This document shows, one piece after another, positions 9,372 through 20,847 of a stretch of 28,665 nucleotides of DNA; the stretch's first letter is position 1; each line of letters starts with the position of its first letter. Below the pieces are notes generated by a model. It saw only the letters and a list, made by a program, of their open reading frames with translations. It did no database searches and had not been told where the DNA came from. Origin of the DNA: Intoshia linei (Eukaryota; Orthonectida; Rhopaluridae). The stretch spans positions 1-28,665 of the forward strand of contig LWCA01000405.1 of NCBI GenBank assembly GCA_001642005.1. The letters run 5' to 3'. The position numbers and the translations under genes were made by a program.

Positions 9372-12300
9372 TTATGAATTACAGTTTATGGATCGATGAT
9401 ACTTTGATTTTATTTGGTTAAATTCATCATTGTTGTTATCCTCATTTGGAAATACTACATCGTCAAAAATGTATTGATTTAAAAGACGAATTCGTTTGGC
9501 TGCATCCCCAGAGTATGAAAGATTAGAGTTGCTGTACTCAAAAGTTTTTGCTTTTTTTCGATTTATTTCGAATTTATTCTAAATTTGTTTAAATTGTATT
9601 GCACTCTTAAACATTGTATATTGCTTACCAAACAATCGTTGTGGTTTTGTTGTCTAAGGTGGTGGAATATGTCTTCCACCATACTTTTCTTTGTGATTGG
9701 TGGTTTTACTTTCTCAATAAATTTTTTACAAGTGTAATTTTTCTCGTTCAACTAACTTTTTAATTACAATCATGATTCATTAACAAATAAATTAAAAAAA
9801 TTTAAATTAATTTTATTTTATTATTATTTTGTAAATAGTAAATAAATTACCAGGAAAGATCCGTTTATCCCTGAATTATCGAAATTGTAAATGTAACTTA
9901 ATGAACATTGTGTTTTAATCCAATTGCAGACACAATTGTTTGTCCAAAGTAAAAGGCTTTTTTTCTTTTGACACTCCGACAGAGAATTGTACTATGAAAA
10001 GGTTATTATAAACTGGAATTATACGTCTGTAATTCTTGGGTTTAATGAGTCGATATATTTGTCGAGATTGTAGTTGTAAAGTTGCATTGCCAAAATACTG
10101 TAACGTATGCTTTGCATGTCCGAATAATTATTTATTTTCATATGTGCCAAATCGCACTAATGTGATAATAAATCATTGTTGTAAATAAGGGCTTTTGTCA
10201 CTTAATTGGTTGTTAAAAGTAGCTTAGTTTATTGATTAAAGTGAATTTATGACAAGGATTGTTGAAATGTTTGATATAAATTTTTTGTTAAGATTTGATA
10301 AAAGTAACATTTTTCTCAATCGTTGGTGAAAAATGATACTTTTCGTGGCATACCAGGACTATTTTAAATAGTTTGAACCTTTAAAGGAGTCGTTAACGAA
10401 ATTCCCCCAAAAATGTTGATAAGCTGTGAGTCAAAGTTTAAGTTATTTACCTCAGTTAGTGTTATGAATACATCACCATATATGAGATTAGTTCCGAAAT
10501 TGTTTGCATACTTGCACAAACCCACCATAGTCAACCATTCTAATAATTTAATATAAATAAAAAAATAACTGAAAATTACTCAACACCCATGAAAGGGTAA
10601 CTAAAGAATGGTTTTCATCTTCAATCTCTCCCTTTAATCGTTTTATGCCCATTACCAATCGTTTCTGATGAAGAGGGTTGGTCATATTTAATTTCTAGTA
10701 TTTAAAAAAACTCTTTAAACAATGATTGTACCTCAAAAACGTAATTATTGGTGTTAGCGAATATTCGACTGACAGTTAGACGGGTAACTTTGCGATTCTT
10801 GTCAGAATTTGCATACATTTGCAAATCGAATAAAGCGAGAAATTCATTTAAATTATTTTGATAAGGTTCAATCAATTTTGGAATAGAAACGTCAATTTGT
10901 CTAAATTGTAAATTTACTTTGATAATAAAAAGTTTACTTGGAATTGCATATTCCTGAATCCCGTATTAATCTTTCCATTTTTCCATCAATTTTTTTGTTC
11001 TTAAATCGATTTATGTAATGATATCGAGTATCAACATTATTATTCATATCTCCTGTTTTTGTTCTTTCAAGTTTTTTTCTTGACTCGTTGTACATTGTTT
11101 GACTTCGATAATCACATTTTTTATTCACCACGCAGTAACTGCTACTATCAGATTTAATGCTATCAGAATCCGAATCGTTGTGTGATATTTCATCTAAAAA
11201 TTTTTTCGAAGGTAGTTTCGTGTTCATTTCAGATAAATTGAACAAATCAACTTCTTTGCATTTTATTTTATCAGTAACATGATTTAAACTAGGAATATCC
11301 AAACAACTGATCACATCTTGAGTATTTACATTTGTAACTTTTCTTACAGATAAGTTGGGTTCTACTGACAATAAATCACATGAAACCGGTCTCAGTTTTG
11401 ATGGTACTTTGTATCCACTCTCGTCGTATCGTAGTTTTTCTAATTTTATATTGTTTTATATGGCAGGTCAGATCAAAATATACCTTTGAAAACACAATTA
11501 TCTCCATTTACAGTATCGTAACATTGTTCTGAAATGGTATTTGACATTGTTAGAATCGCACTTTGTCTTTTGATGGGAATTTGAGATAAAAAATTTTTAG
11601 AGCTTCCATTGTGTTTGGAGTATTCTACAATTTTTTCAATAAAATTACTTCGAATATGTTTGGGATTCAAAAAATCATAAGAATTGTTTAATAAGAGTGA
11701 TTCTATAGCTGTGGTGTGTTCTATAAAATGATAAATTTTACTGTAAATCTTTCACTCTATAAAAGATAACCAAAACTTTGTCATCATATTTTGATGGATT
11801 TTTTGGTATAGGGATTTTCCAAAAAATTTAAATGGTTGTGTTATCTAAATTTTAAACTCAAAATTCTGATAATGGCCTTGTAATTTATACCTGTGCAGTG
11901 CACTGTCAGCATGATATATTAAATTTAAAAAAAATGGAGAAACTTAATTTTTAAACAAGACTAAGAATTTTTTTTTTTAACACTAGTAAAAGGTAGTAGG
12001 TAAATAAGTCTCAAGTAAATGTAATATAAAAATTAGATATTATGAACAAATTTTTACCAAACTTTCAAAAGGGAATTTTCAGAATAGTTTTTTTATCGAA
12101 TCTTAAAGGGTTAGGGTTTTATAAGATTTTAATACCAAGATTTGAAAGGGAATTTTCAGATTATTCTTTTACAAACATTATAAGGAAATTTTAGGGTATT
12201 TTTTATCAAACCTTAAGGCTTAAACGGAGGGTTTTTAACGTTTCTTAAAACCGCTTCTTTAAAGTTTGATAAATCATGTTCATAATATATAATTTTTATA

Positions 12301-13037
12301 TAATGAAAATGGAGACTTATTTGTGTAATGGGTGGTTATTTTCACACTCAATTACATTTTTTAACATTAAAATATATATTGAAATGATTTTTTTTATTGT
12401 AATTAACTTTCCCTTCGAGTCCTGATTCATAAATAGTTTTAAAACATTAAACTTTCATTCAAGTATATTAATACCAAGCTGAGTCGAATGGATTGGAAAG
12501 CCTATTGACTTTATCAAATAATTTGATGAAAGTGATTCATTATATATATATTTTGTGGTTTTGATTACCTTTAAATGTAAACAATACCTGATGCCGGCAA
12601 ATTCCAAACAGCCACAAATATTTTTGCACATTGATTTATTACAGTTTGAAGATATTGAATTTTTTCATTCTAAAATTCTTTTATTTCAAAAAAATTTATA
12701 CCCCCTACACCCCACCTAGATCCGCTACTTCTTGGACCTAGCCTTAGCTAAATTTACGTCGACAATAATTACTTTAGTATAATGAATGAAGGGTTATTTA
12801 GTTTTACTTGAATTGATTATTTCTTTGGGTGGATAAAACTGGATTATTTACATAAGTTTGGTAAAATAAAACTATCATTCCAACCTTAAAAAATCTTCAC
12901 AAGACTGAAACTCCAAACGGAAATAACATATATTTTATATTTACTTACTTTCAAGTCTAGCTTTTTCAGTAAAACATCGATAGTATGTTCGGTAATATCT
13001 GATAATTTTTGTTGGTCATCATTACTGACTTGTGGTT
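9372..13037 (-). CDS. Liprin-beta: Liprin-beta (PTPRF-interacting protein-binding protein), three SAM domains; 5' end missing
   Basis: Liprin-betas scaffold presynaptic and adhesion sites by binding liprin-alpha through coiled coils and SAM domains. Exons on the minus strand in order: 12949-13037, 12588-12669, 11484-11720, 10938-11439, 10732-10900, 10580-10694, 10451-10539, 10025-10156, 9851-9991, 9629-9751, 9372-9578. All phases agree (628 residues plus an unseen start). SAM1 ends with LNMTNPLHQKRLVMGIKRLK, matching the family GIKHPLHRKKL-type helix. SAM2 is WVLKWLTMVGLCKYANNFG...GDVFITLTECDLAHMKI (the dots mark omitted residues), matching RWLDDIGLPQY...LTVNDLLFLKV. SAM3 starts LLLWTNNCVCNWIK with NSGINGSFL and ends FIEKVKPPITKKSMVEDIF. 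The first exon (QKLSDITEHTIDVLLKKL) resembles the conserved N-terminal helix. The usual long coiled coil is almost absent. Kazrin, also triple-SAM, is a less likely alternative because the N-terminal exon and spacing fit liprin-beta better. Confidence 0.87.
12002..12322. mobile_element. Long-TIR MITE in liprin-beta intron
   Basis: About 50 bp arms face each other: AAATAAGTCTC, a TATAAAAATTA block, ATATTATGAACA and CAAACTTT occur in that order at 12002 onward and in reverse complement ending at 12322. The interior has repeated AAGGGAATTTTCAGA blocks and no coding capacity. It lies in the 867 nt intron between exons 12588-12669 and 11484-11720. A target duplication is not clear, so the superfamily is left open. 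Confidence 0.7.
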
Positions 13038-13149
13038 CTAAATGTTTATTAAATTTGATTATACTTATATTATATGTACATTTATATTATGTAATTTACA
13101 TTATGTAATTGTATTTTTGATAAATTTTAATCTCCCAAACTCACATCTT

Positions 13150-13355
13150 ACGGGTCAAAAACCCCAATTGTCCCTTTTTTTGAAAATCAAACGAATTGGA
13201 GAATTTAAAAAAATAGATTTGCTGATACGGATTTTAAAATCATAAACATTATCATAATTTTAAATTTAAAAAAATTATATCTTCAGGGCGAAAACCCCAA
13301 ATTACCCTTCTTTTTTTAATGAAAACAGCCCTAGAATTTAAAAAAATTATAGGTC
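13150..13355 (+). repeat. Dispersed modular repeat, copy 3 (partial)
   Basis: Two consecutive modules of the family are visible: TCAAAAACCCCAATTGTCCC at 13155-13174, then GAAAACCCCAAATTACCC and AAACAGCCCTAGAATTT. It is in the same orientation as copy 1. The 3' part of the repeat (the GCAGAGCTAGGTGCTG end) is missing. Confidence 0.7.
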
Positions 13356-14671
13356 CTCTAACCCGGTCCGCGAAATATTGTTTATATGGTGTCACTTTAG
13401 TAAAACTGATTTATAATTTGTAAAAAATAAGATAATTGATCATGTTATATCTCTTAGTACAATATTGTTAAAACTTTAAGTGAGCCATAAAAAATATAAC
13501 ATTTTGTTATAAAAAAAAGATAAAATTTAAAAAATATTTATTTAAACGAATCAATGACATAAATGTTATATTTTGCGTAATGGTAGGTCACCCTGGGAAA
13601 TAGTGACCAAGTATAACCGTTTACTAATTGCAGTATTTTGTTCCCATTTCATGTTCTCAATTTTAAAATCTAGCAACAAACCATTTTAAATACAGAATGT
13701 TTGAATATAATCATAACACTTGGAAACATTTTATTAAAAATTAATTAACATTGTAAATTTACGTTCGTTGAATATCAACTTTTTTAATATTTAAAATAAT
13801 ATGATGCAACATTACTGATATAGTTGGATTGGGACCTGCTTTCATTTTTAACATAATATTTGGGTATATAATCTATCCGTGATTTGTTAAATTTTTTTAA
13901 TATCTTTTTCATTTTTTACTTTATTTTACAGAATAAAATTTCAGGGTAAATAAAACATTCGAATATTGACATATTCTAAATACAAATTTCAAAGTTATAT
14001 CAACAGAAATTAATACATCTATGTTTGCATAAGATTTTATCAAAAAATTATATTATTGTTCCGAAATGCGATAAAAATATATGCGAAAAAGATGTCCTTA
14101 TTTTTTTTTGACCAATTGACTATTTTCTACAAACCGTGACAACATAAAAATTTGGATTTGCCCTCTACATTATATTAAAGGTCAGGAATAACAGAGCTTA
14201 CATGTTACCGAGTGACAATAATATATAAATATCTTCAGGTAAACCTATAGAGAGAACTGGTTCATATGAACCGCGTGTACTAGTATCAGAGTGTGTTCAT
14301 TTAATTTTATATCAATTGATAGTATCCTTTGACACTCATTCTTTGATATTTTATACAGCAAAGCTGTTTCCTTTTTTTGAACTAGTACACCAAACATTGA
14401 CTTCGTTTGTATGTGTAATGTATACAAGTTGTGTACAACATTGTGTATAAATAACATGTTTAATATTCCACTATTTATACACACTATTTATATATCCTTA
14501 CACACTTTGTAATCCAAGATTAATTTGAATTTCAAGAATATATTAATTAACATTTATAATTATATACATTAATTAATTATTATTATTATTGTTAATTAAT
14601 TTGTTTGTAAATATCTATAAATTATATTAATGTTAAAAATTCTAATTTAATTTTAAAATTTTTTTTAAATC

Positions 14672-14696
14672 TATAGGCCCCATGTGGGAACCACTG
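14672..14696 (+). mobile_element. Isolated hAT-like terminus
   Basis: GGGAACCACTG at 14686-14696 is the reverse complement of CAGTGGTTCCC, a very common hAT terminal repeat. The following 8 bp, CTGTAGTG (14697-14704), would be the target duplication. I did not find a matching left end preceded by CTGTAGTG, so this is either a degenerate remnant or a chance match. Confidence 0.35.
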
Positions 14697-15734
14697 CTGT
14701 AGTGTATAGTGAAAGAGTTTGCAGTTGCGTTATGATAAAAGAAATTTCAATTTATTTGTTTGAGTTATAATTTTATGGTGGGAACTCGTTCACTAATACC
14801 AAAGTCGATAATATTTTATATTATAAACAATATTGACTGTTTTTCACTTCATCAAACAATAGCTAGGTCTGCCGATGGTGGACTCTTAATTAACTTTTCA
14901 AAAAATCACATTTAATGTTACACTATTATGTAATGTTATGACCAACTTTGAAACGTTTTTAGATAAATTTCATAAAAAAATAATTAATTTATTTTTTGAT
15001 TGTATCTATTACTATTAGCTCATTCAAAATTACAGTAAAATATTTATGAGCAATATCTTGTATACCATTTACTGTGATGAATATAAACAAAATATTGAAT
15101 GGTACCAGAAATGTTTTAAACCGGTTTGATTATGTTATCATTCATTAGATTTATTTTGGTTGAAGTAACCATTCCATTAATATCTACATTGTATTTAGGA
15201 ACTGCAATTTATAAACCATTCATATAAATAAATGGGAAAATTTCAATTACAAAAGATTTTATTATTCACGGTGTCAATTCTAATTGAAAGTGTCATGACA
15301 TCTTCTGGGATTATGTAGATACAATTTTATGTTCGATAAATTTAAAAACTTGTTTGTAAAATTGAATTAAATAATTCCTATAAAAAAAGTATTAATTATC
15401 CTACACTTCCACTGCACTAAATTTTACAAACAAGTTTTTCCATAAAACTAAATTTCAGTCTTATTAACGAAATTTAATTTAACGATTAAATCATTAGTAT
15501 AATTTATTTTGTAAACTTGAAATTTCAAAGTTTAATTTGTCTAAAACAATCGTCAAGACACTGTACTCTTTCGAATAAAAATATTTTTATTACTTATAGC
15601 AACACATTTACAAATTAAATTGAATATTGGATTTATGATTTATATGTATAAATTTCACAAATTGTCTACCATAATTACGGCGTGGCAAGCGAATTAATAC
15701 TTAATTTAATGATCTAATATTTACAATTAATTAC

Positions 15735-18700
15735 ATGAGCTCAGATAGTTCAAGTTCTGCAGACACACCAACCGTGGAAATTCAAAAATTGAGCGACCGT
15801 GAAATAAAAAGTAGCGATGAAACTGAAAAAATAAAAAACGAGTTTCAAAACACTGCAGATAAATCTATCAAAGAAATGTATTTTCTAATATACAAATTCT
15901 TGTCGGATGGTCCATGTAAAAATACCCTAAAAATTTTCGAAAATGAACTGGCACAGAATAACCTGCTACCTTCTGGGCTTACATTTGAAGGTCACTGTTA
16001 CCAGAAACATATTAAAACCTTGGTCCAGCTATACAACCACATACCATCGTCCCACCTAATGGACATTATTATGCAATTTAAAAACCTAGTCAACAATTAT
16101 CGCAAAAAAAAGAAAATTAATTCTATACTAGAAAATCTCAAATACACACTTTATGATCCTCCCAATGATGGATTTTTAATCAATGGATACAATGCAATTT
16201 CGAGAATAAATTTAACTCCAATTATTTACCCTAAATGTAGTTATCAAGATAGACCAAATTTATTCCAAATTTTACGTGGACGTGAAGTTAGTGGTAGTTT
16301 AAATTTTACAAATACCAAGTTGCCTCCCAGTATATATAAAAATTTAACTTTTCAAACCAGAATTCTTGGTCATTTGGCGGCGATATACTGTATAATATTT
16401 GACAAAACTAATACTAGAATTATTTCGGGTGCAGACGATTGCATTGTTAAAATTTGGTGCCTTAAAACTGCCTGTTTATTGTTTAGTTTACGTGGACACA
16501 GGGAACCTATTAGTGATTTGACTATTGATTCAAAGAATACTCTTCTAGCTTCAGGCAGTTGTGACAAATTGATTAGAATTTGGTTGCTTCAAACCGGAGA
16601 AACTTTGGCAGTGCTAAGTGGTCATTCGGCTATAATAACAATTGTTCGATTTTCGCCACATAACGGCGGAAACAAATGTTATCTTTCGTCCACCGGATTT
16701 GATGCATCTATATGTTTTTGGGCATACAATTCTACGACCAATATTTTCGATTCTAAACCAATTAAATATGTTGAAAGATCTAGAGCCGGTGTGCATATTC
16801 TTTGTCAATCTTACAGTTCGGGTGGTTTATTTTTAGTTTCCGGTAGTTCTGACAGCGTTATTAGAATATATTCTTTTACTGATGAATTTGTTACGAAAGA
16901 ATGCGAACTTTTAGAACATTGTGATAAGGTTGATAGTGTGGAATTTGCTCATAATATAATGGAATTTGTTAGCGGATCTCAGGACGGCACGTCAATTTTA
17001 TGGAAATATCGATGTGGTAAATGGGTTCCTCAAAGTATCCCCATTCCAACATCTTCAAATGATATGAAACCAAAAGTTACAATGATTGCTTGGAATAGTG
17101 ACGATCGTTTTATTATAACGGCCACCAACGACAGAAAAATTTGTGTGTTTAATGCTGGGACAGTAGCATTCGTCAATCAATTACAAAGCCATACGGATGA
17201 AATTTTCGTTTTAAATTCTCACCCAAAAGATCCCCGTATTTTACTTAGTGCTGGACACGACGGACAAATAAACGTATGGGACATTTTAGACCAAAATTCA
17301 AAGCAGTTAATGTACTATGAAAATTTTATTAGTGGTCAGGGAAATGGTGCAATTTTTGATGCTCAATGGTCAGTTTATGGAGAGAAGATTGGAGCCGTGG
17401 ATTCGCACGGTCATTTGGTTATTCTCGGCTTTGGAAAATGTACTGAATATTCAAATAGACCGGCAGAACAGTTTTTCCATACTGATTATCGACCTTTGTT
17501 GAGAGACAACAGTGATTTTGTTTTGGACCAACAAACATTACAACACCCACATTTAATGCCACCTCCATTTTTAGTCAATATGGACGGCCAGCCACATTCT
17601 GTGAGCGTTCAAAGGTTTGTTCCTGGGCGAGAATTTATGTCGGACGAACAATTACGACCAGTTTTGGTTCAGGGAGTTAGCGGGTTTCGTGAAATTGCAC
17701 CTTATGTAGCTACAGAAGATTCTGTCACATTTTTACAAAGACCACCCGTGTCGCCAATTGATACATCGGAATTGAATTTTGCAGAATTAGTTACTAATAT
17801 GCCTGATGAATCTGCTATTCGACAGTTGCGACGTTATGGTGAAACTGAAGGTGTTAGAATGACCCGAGGGCGGGTACCCGTTTCACAAATTTCATCGGAA
17901 AAGCAGCTATCTTCAACAAAGCAAAGAGTTATTGTGCGTCCCTTGAGCGAATTCTATGTCATGGTAAATATTAAAAAAATAAGGGCTAAAAGAAATGCTG
18001 AAATTAACTTATACAAGACTGAACAAGCTAATTTCGAGGAAGAAAACGAGTACACTGTTGATATAGGAGAAAGACGACTACGAACTAGAGTTATTAACAA
18101 TAATTATAATGAGGATACCGCTGTAAGTGATAACCAAAGTAATGAGTCCGACTGGAGTGAAAGTTTGCAGACAATGAGACGTAGAACTCGACATGGAAAT
18201 AGACATTTGTCCCACGAAGAAACTGAACAAGAAGAATCTCGTACTGTACAGACAGTTACAACCCGTAGAAGAACCAGAAGAAATCGGTGGTCTAGAAATG
18301 GAGATTTGCGTCGAAGTATACCTAGGCGGCGTCTTTCACCAATAGACGATGAAGCGGAGGCTCGAGACGAAAGAAGCATGCGAAGAGAACAGCGAGCTTT
18401 GCAAAATATTATTGAACATGAATTATCAGATGACACTGACGAGGATTCCGAATCCATCGAAAACCTTTCTAGGATTTCGTATGCTCACCACAACCAAGCA
18501 CTAGAAAACTATGTGTGCCCAGAATGGATAAATGAAGTTCACCAAAAGAGGAATCCTTACATTCCACAATTGGGTGACGTACTTGTTTATTTCCAAGACG
18601 GTCACAAAAAATACGTTGAAGAAGTGGAAGCTAAGAATATTTACGAAATGACTAATGAGTTCAAACCTTGGACTCAAAATATACCAATTGAAAACAAGGA

Positions 18701-20551
18701 ATACATTCGAGTTATTGATATAAAATACGAAATTGCTCCTCCTTTAGTGATTACATGTAAGATGGCAATGATAGACCCCTATACAAAAGAATTTAAAGGC
18801 ACTACGTTTAGTTTAAAGTACCATGATGTTTTGGGAGTTATAGAATTTATTATTCTACTGGACATTTATAATGTATCGATTCACAAACGTTGGAGGAATG
18901 GTGAAAAGTTTAGGTGTTTGATTGTGGGAGTTTGGTATCACGGTGAATTTTTGCATAGTACAGATGATGAATTCCAATCAATAAAAGTAAAATGGGATAG
19001 TGGTGAAATTGATAGATTGAATCCTTGGGACATTGAACAAATTGTACCTGAACGTAATTATTATAATTTTTTTTTTAATAATTTTCTTAGGAGTGCCGGA
19101 TAGCAATGCATCTGAATATGGTGCGACTTTAGAAGAGCACATGTTATCTTATGGAGCTGTTAAATTTAAATCAGTGATCGACGCTGGAGGGGAGTCATAC
19201 AAAAACAGTCTCGTTAGAATGATAGACAGTGTTATCACCATGCCGATTGCTCAAGATTTTGTTAATCCTGTCGATATTTCAATTTACCCATTATATGCTA
19301 TAAACGTTCCTTATATGATGGATCTTACTAAAATTCGAGAAAGGGTATTTAAACTGGCCGTTTTATACATTCAAAAATTTGTATAGATATTGAATGGATA
19401 TTATCGCCAACTTGTGTCTCTTATTAATGACATTTCATTGATTTACTCTAACGCTCTCTTATTTAATCAATCAGACTCTGAGATTGTTCAAAGTTCCGAG
19501 GTTATTACCCATCTATTGAAAGATAAAATACAGTAATGTTATTTTATATCATTTGTGATTTTTTTATATTTAGAAATATAAATAATCGTCATCTTGAATC
19601 TGATAATTTAAATAACCCGTCTTTTTACTTATCTATTGGCGATTTTGAACAAGATGAGTCTGATAAAGAGTCTACCAGTAAAAATAGTGATCCCAATGAT
19701 GACTCACCCAAATGGTTGTGTAGTTGTTTGACTCTTACGTATAGAATATTTGATTGTGCTGATGCTGAACCTTTCAGAAATAACGTAGATCTAGATGTTT
19801 ATCCAGTACTATCCTTGATTCTTTTTTTTAATTTATTTAGAACTATACGTCAATTGTGAATAATACTATTTGTATTAAAACAGTCTTGGATAATCTTGAA
19901 TTAGGTAAATACAATAACCCACAACAATATGCCATCGATATGAGGCTAATTTTTAAAAACAGTAGAACTTTTAACACGAATAAACGATCCAAGGTTTTTA
20001 ATTTTATCATTATAAATTTAATAAAATAGATTTACGCTATGACTTTACGATTGTCCGCCATGTTTGAAGAAAAAATTACAGATATTATTGATACATATAC
20101 CAAGACATTCAAAGATACCCGCCGACTTAGAAGCGACACAGCGTAACGCTTTATATTAAAAATAGTTTAGACTTATAAAGTACACTGTCAGGGTTTTGCA
20201 TTTAGAAAATTATATTTAGTTGTATTTTAATTAATGAAAATAAACGCTTTATAAAATATTACCGTTTTGTTATGAAAATTAACGAAACTGTTTACCTACC
20301 ACATATTAATTGTTTATATTAGATTTATGGAAGAGTCCATCATGTCAAATAATTCAAGTCACTATTCCGATTCTGATTCTCGTAATTTATGTTATATAAA
20401 ACCTTATAATATTTTAGCTGCGGTTTCAAATGTATATAAAAGAAAATTGAGATCATCATTTTCGAGTAAAACACTTACTGAAAAAAACCTTGATCATTCA
20501 AATTATAAATTGCGCAAAAGAACACGTGTTAATTACAATTCCAATTTGTGA
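15735..20551 (+). CDS. BRWD3: BRWD/PHIP-family protein: LisH-like, WD40, cryptic Tudor, two bromodomains
   Basis: BRWD proteins read histone methyl and acetyl marks and act as CUL4 substrate receptors. Exons: 15735-19053, 19091-19344, 19387-19532, 19574-19805, 19841-19993, 20030-20142, 20323-20551; phases agree (1481 residues, versus about 1800 in vertebrates). Exon 1 encodes an N-terminal helical LisH-like segment, a WD40 propeller from about residue 205 (ILGHLAAIYCIIFD, SGADDCIVKIW, LSGHSAIITIVRFSPH), a basic/acidic linker (RRRTRRNRW) and the Tudor-like region (NYVCPEWINEV; DSGEIDRLNPWDIEQIVPE). Bromodomain 1 (exons 2-3) has AQDFVNPVDISIYPLY and LLFNQSD, with the acetyl-lysine Asn kept. Bromodomain 2 (exons 4-6) has FRNNVDLDVYP and NKRSKIYAMTLRLSAMFE, but its ZA loop is altered. 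Exon 7 adds a short basic tail (LRKRTRVNYNSNL). If the last donor is not used, translation stops at 20144-20146 after 1406 residues. Confidence 0.96.
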
Positions 20552-20847
20552 ATTTAGATGAGCGTTCTGTATAGTAAAGTTAAATAATAAATTGTAAAGT
20601 TTCATATTTCATATTAAAATACATATTCGTTATTTCTTTAATGTAAACATTCAAGGGTATGTATTGTAGTCTACAATCTGTGTAAAATAAGGTTTTTCAA
20701 AAATATTTCTTGGTGTTTCCCGTATTTTTCGATGTGAAAAGTTGGCAATTTAAGTTTTTTTAATAAATAACAACCCTAATCATTAGACCTATCATTTAAT
20801 ATATTATTATACAATATCTAGGCAACAAATTTAAAATAAACCTTAAA
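20552..20847 (+). other. Intergenic, BRWD 3' end to TPR gene
   Basis: A short non-coding gap of 296 bp. AATAAA at 20586-20591, about 35 nt after the BRWD stop, is a likely poly(A) signal. The remainder should contain the promoter of the TPR gene. I see no further motif. Confidence 0.5.

Larger units (their letters stand above)
13038..15734. other. Non-coding region between divergent liprin-beta and BRWD
   Basis: This 2.7 kb AT-rich stretch separates the first liprin-beta exon found (minus) from the BRWD start codon (plus). It should contain the missing liprin-beta start exon(s), its promoter and the BRWD promoter, but I could not recognise a coding exon in it. It holds a partial dispersed repeat (13150-13355), a hAT-like terminus (about 14672-14696) and runs of ATT-rich simple sequence near 14520-14660. 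The open frame on the minus strand at 14245-14484 has no domain signal. Confidence 0.55.

Noticed and set aside
10340-10431. Liprin-beta exon starting at acceptor CACAG near 10431
   Set aside because: It gives LINIFGGISLTT and then a stop with no usable donor. The exon at 10025-10156 starts in the right phase and matches the SAM2 end (DLAHMKI and following).
14245-14484. 79-codon minus-strand open frame as a liprin-beta 5' exon or independent gene
   Set aside because: No similarity to liprin N-termini, no domain, and no phase-1 donor linking it to exon 12949-13037.
15280-15330. Minus-strand stretch reading MTLSIRIDTVNNK as a liprin-beta start exon
   Set aside because: No convincing donor follows it and it is too short to judge; left as unexplained non-coding.
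18104-18457. 117-codon minus-strand Ser/Arg-rich open frame
   Set aside because: It is the reverse strand of the BRWD charged linker, whose own frame has clear homology on either side.
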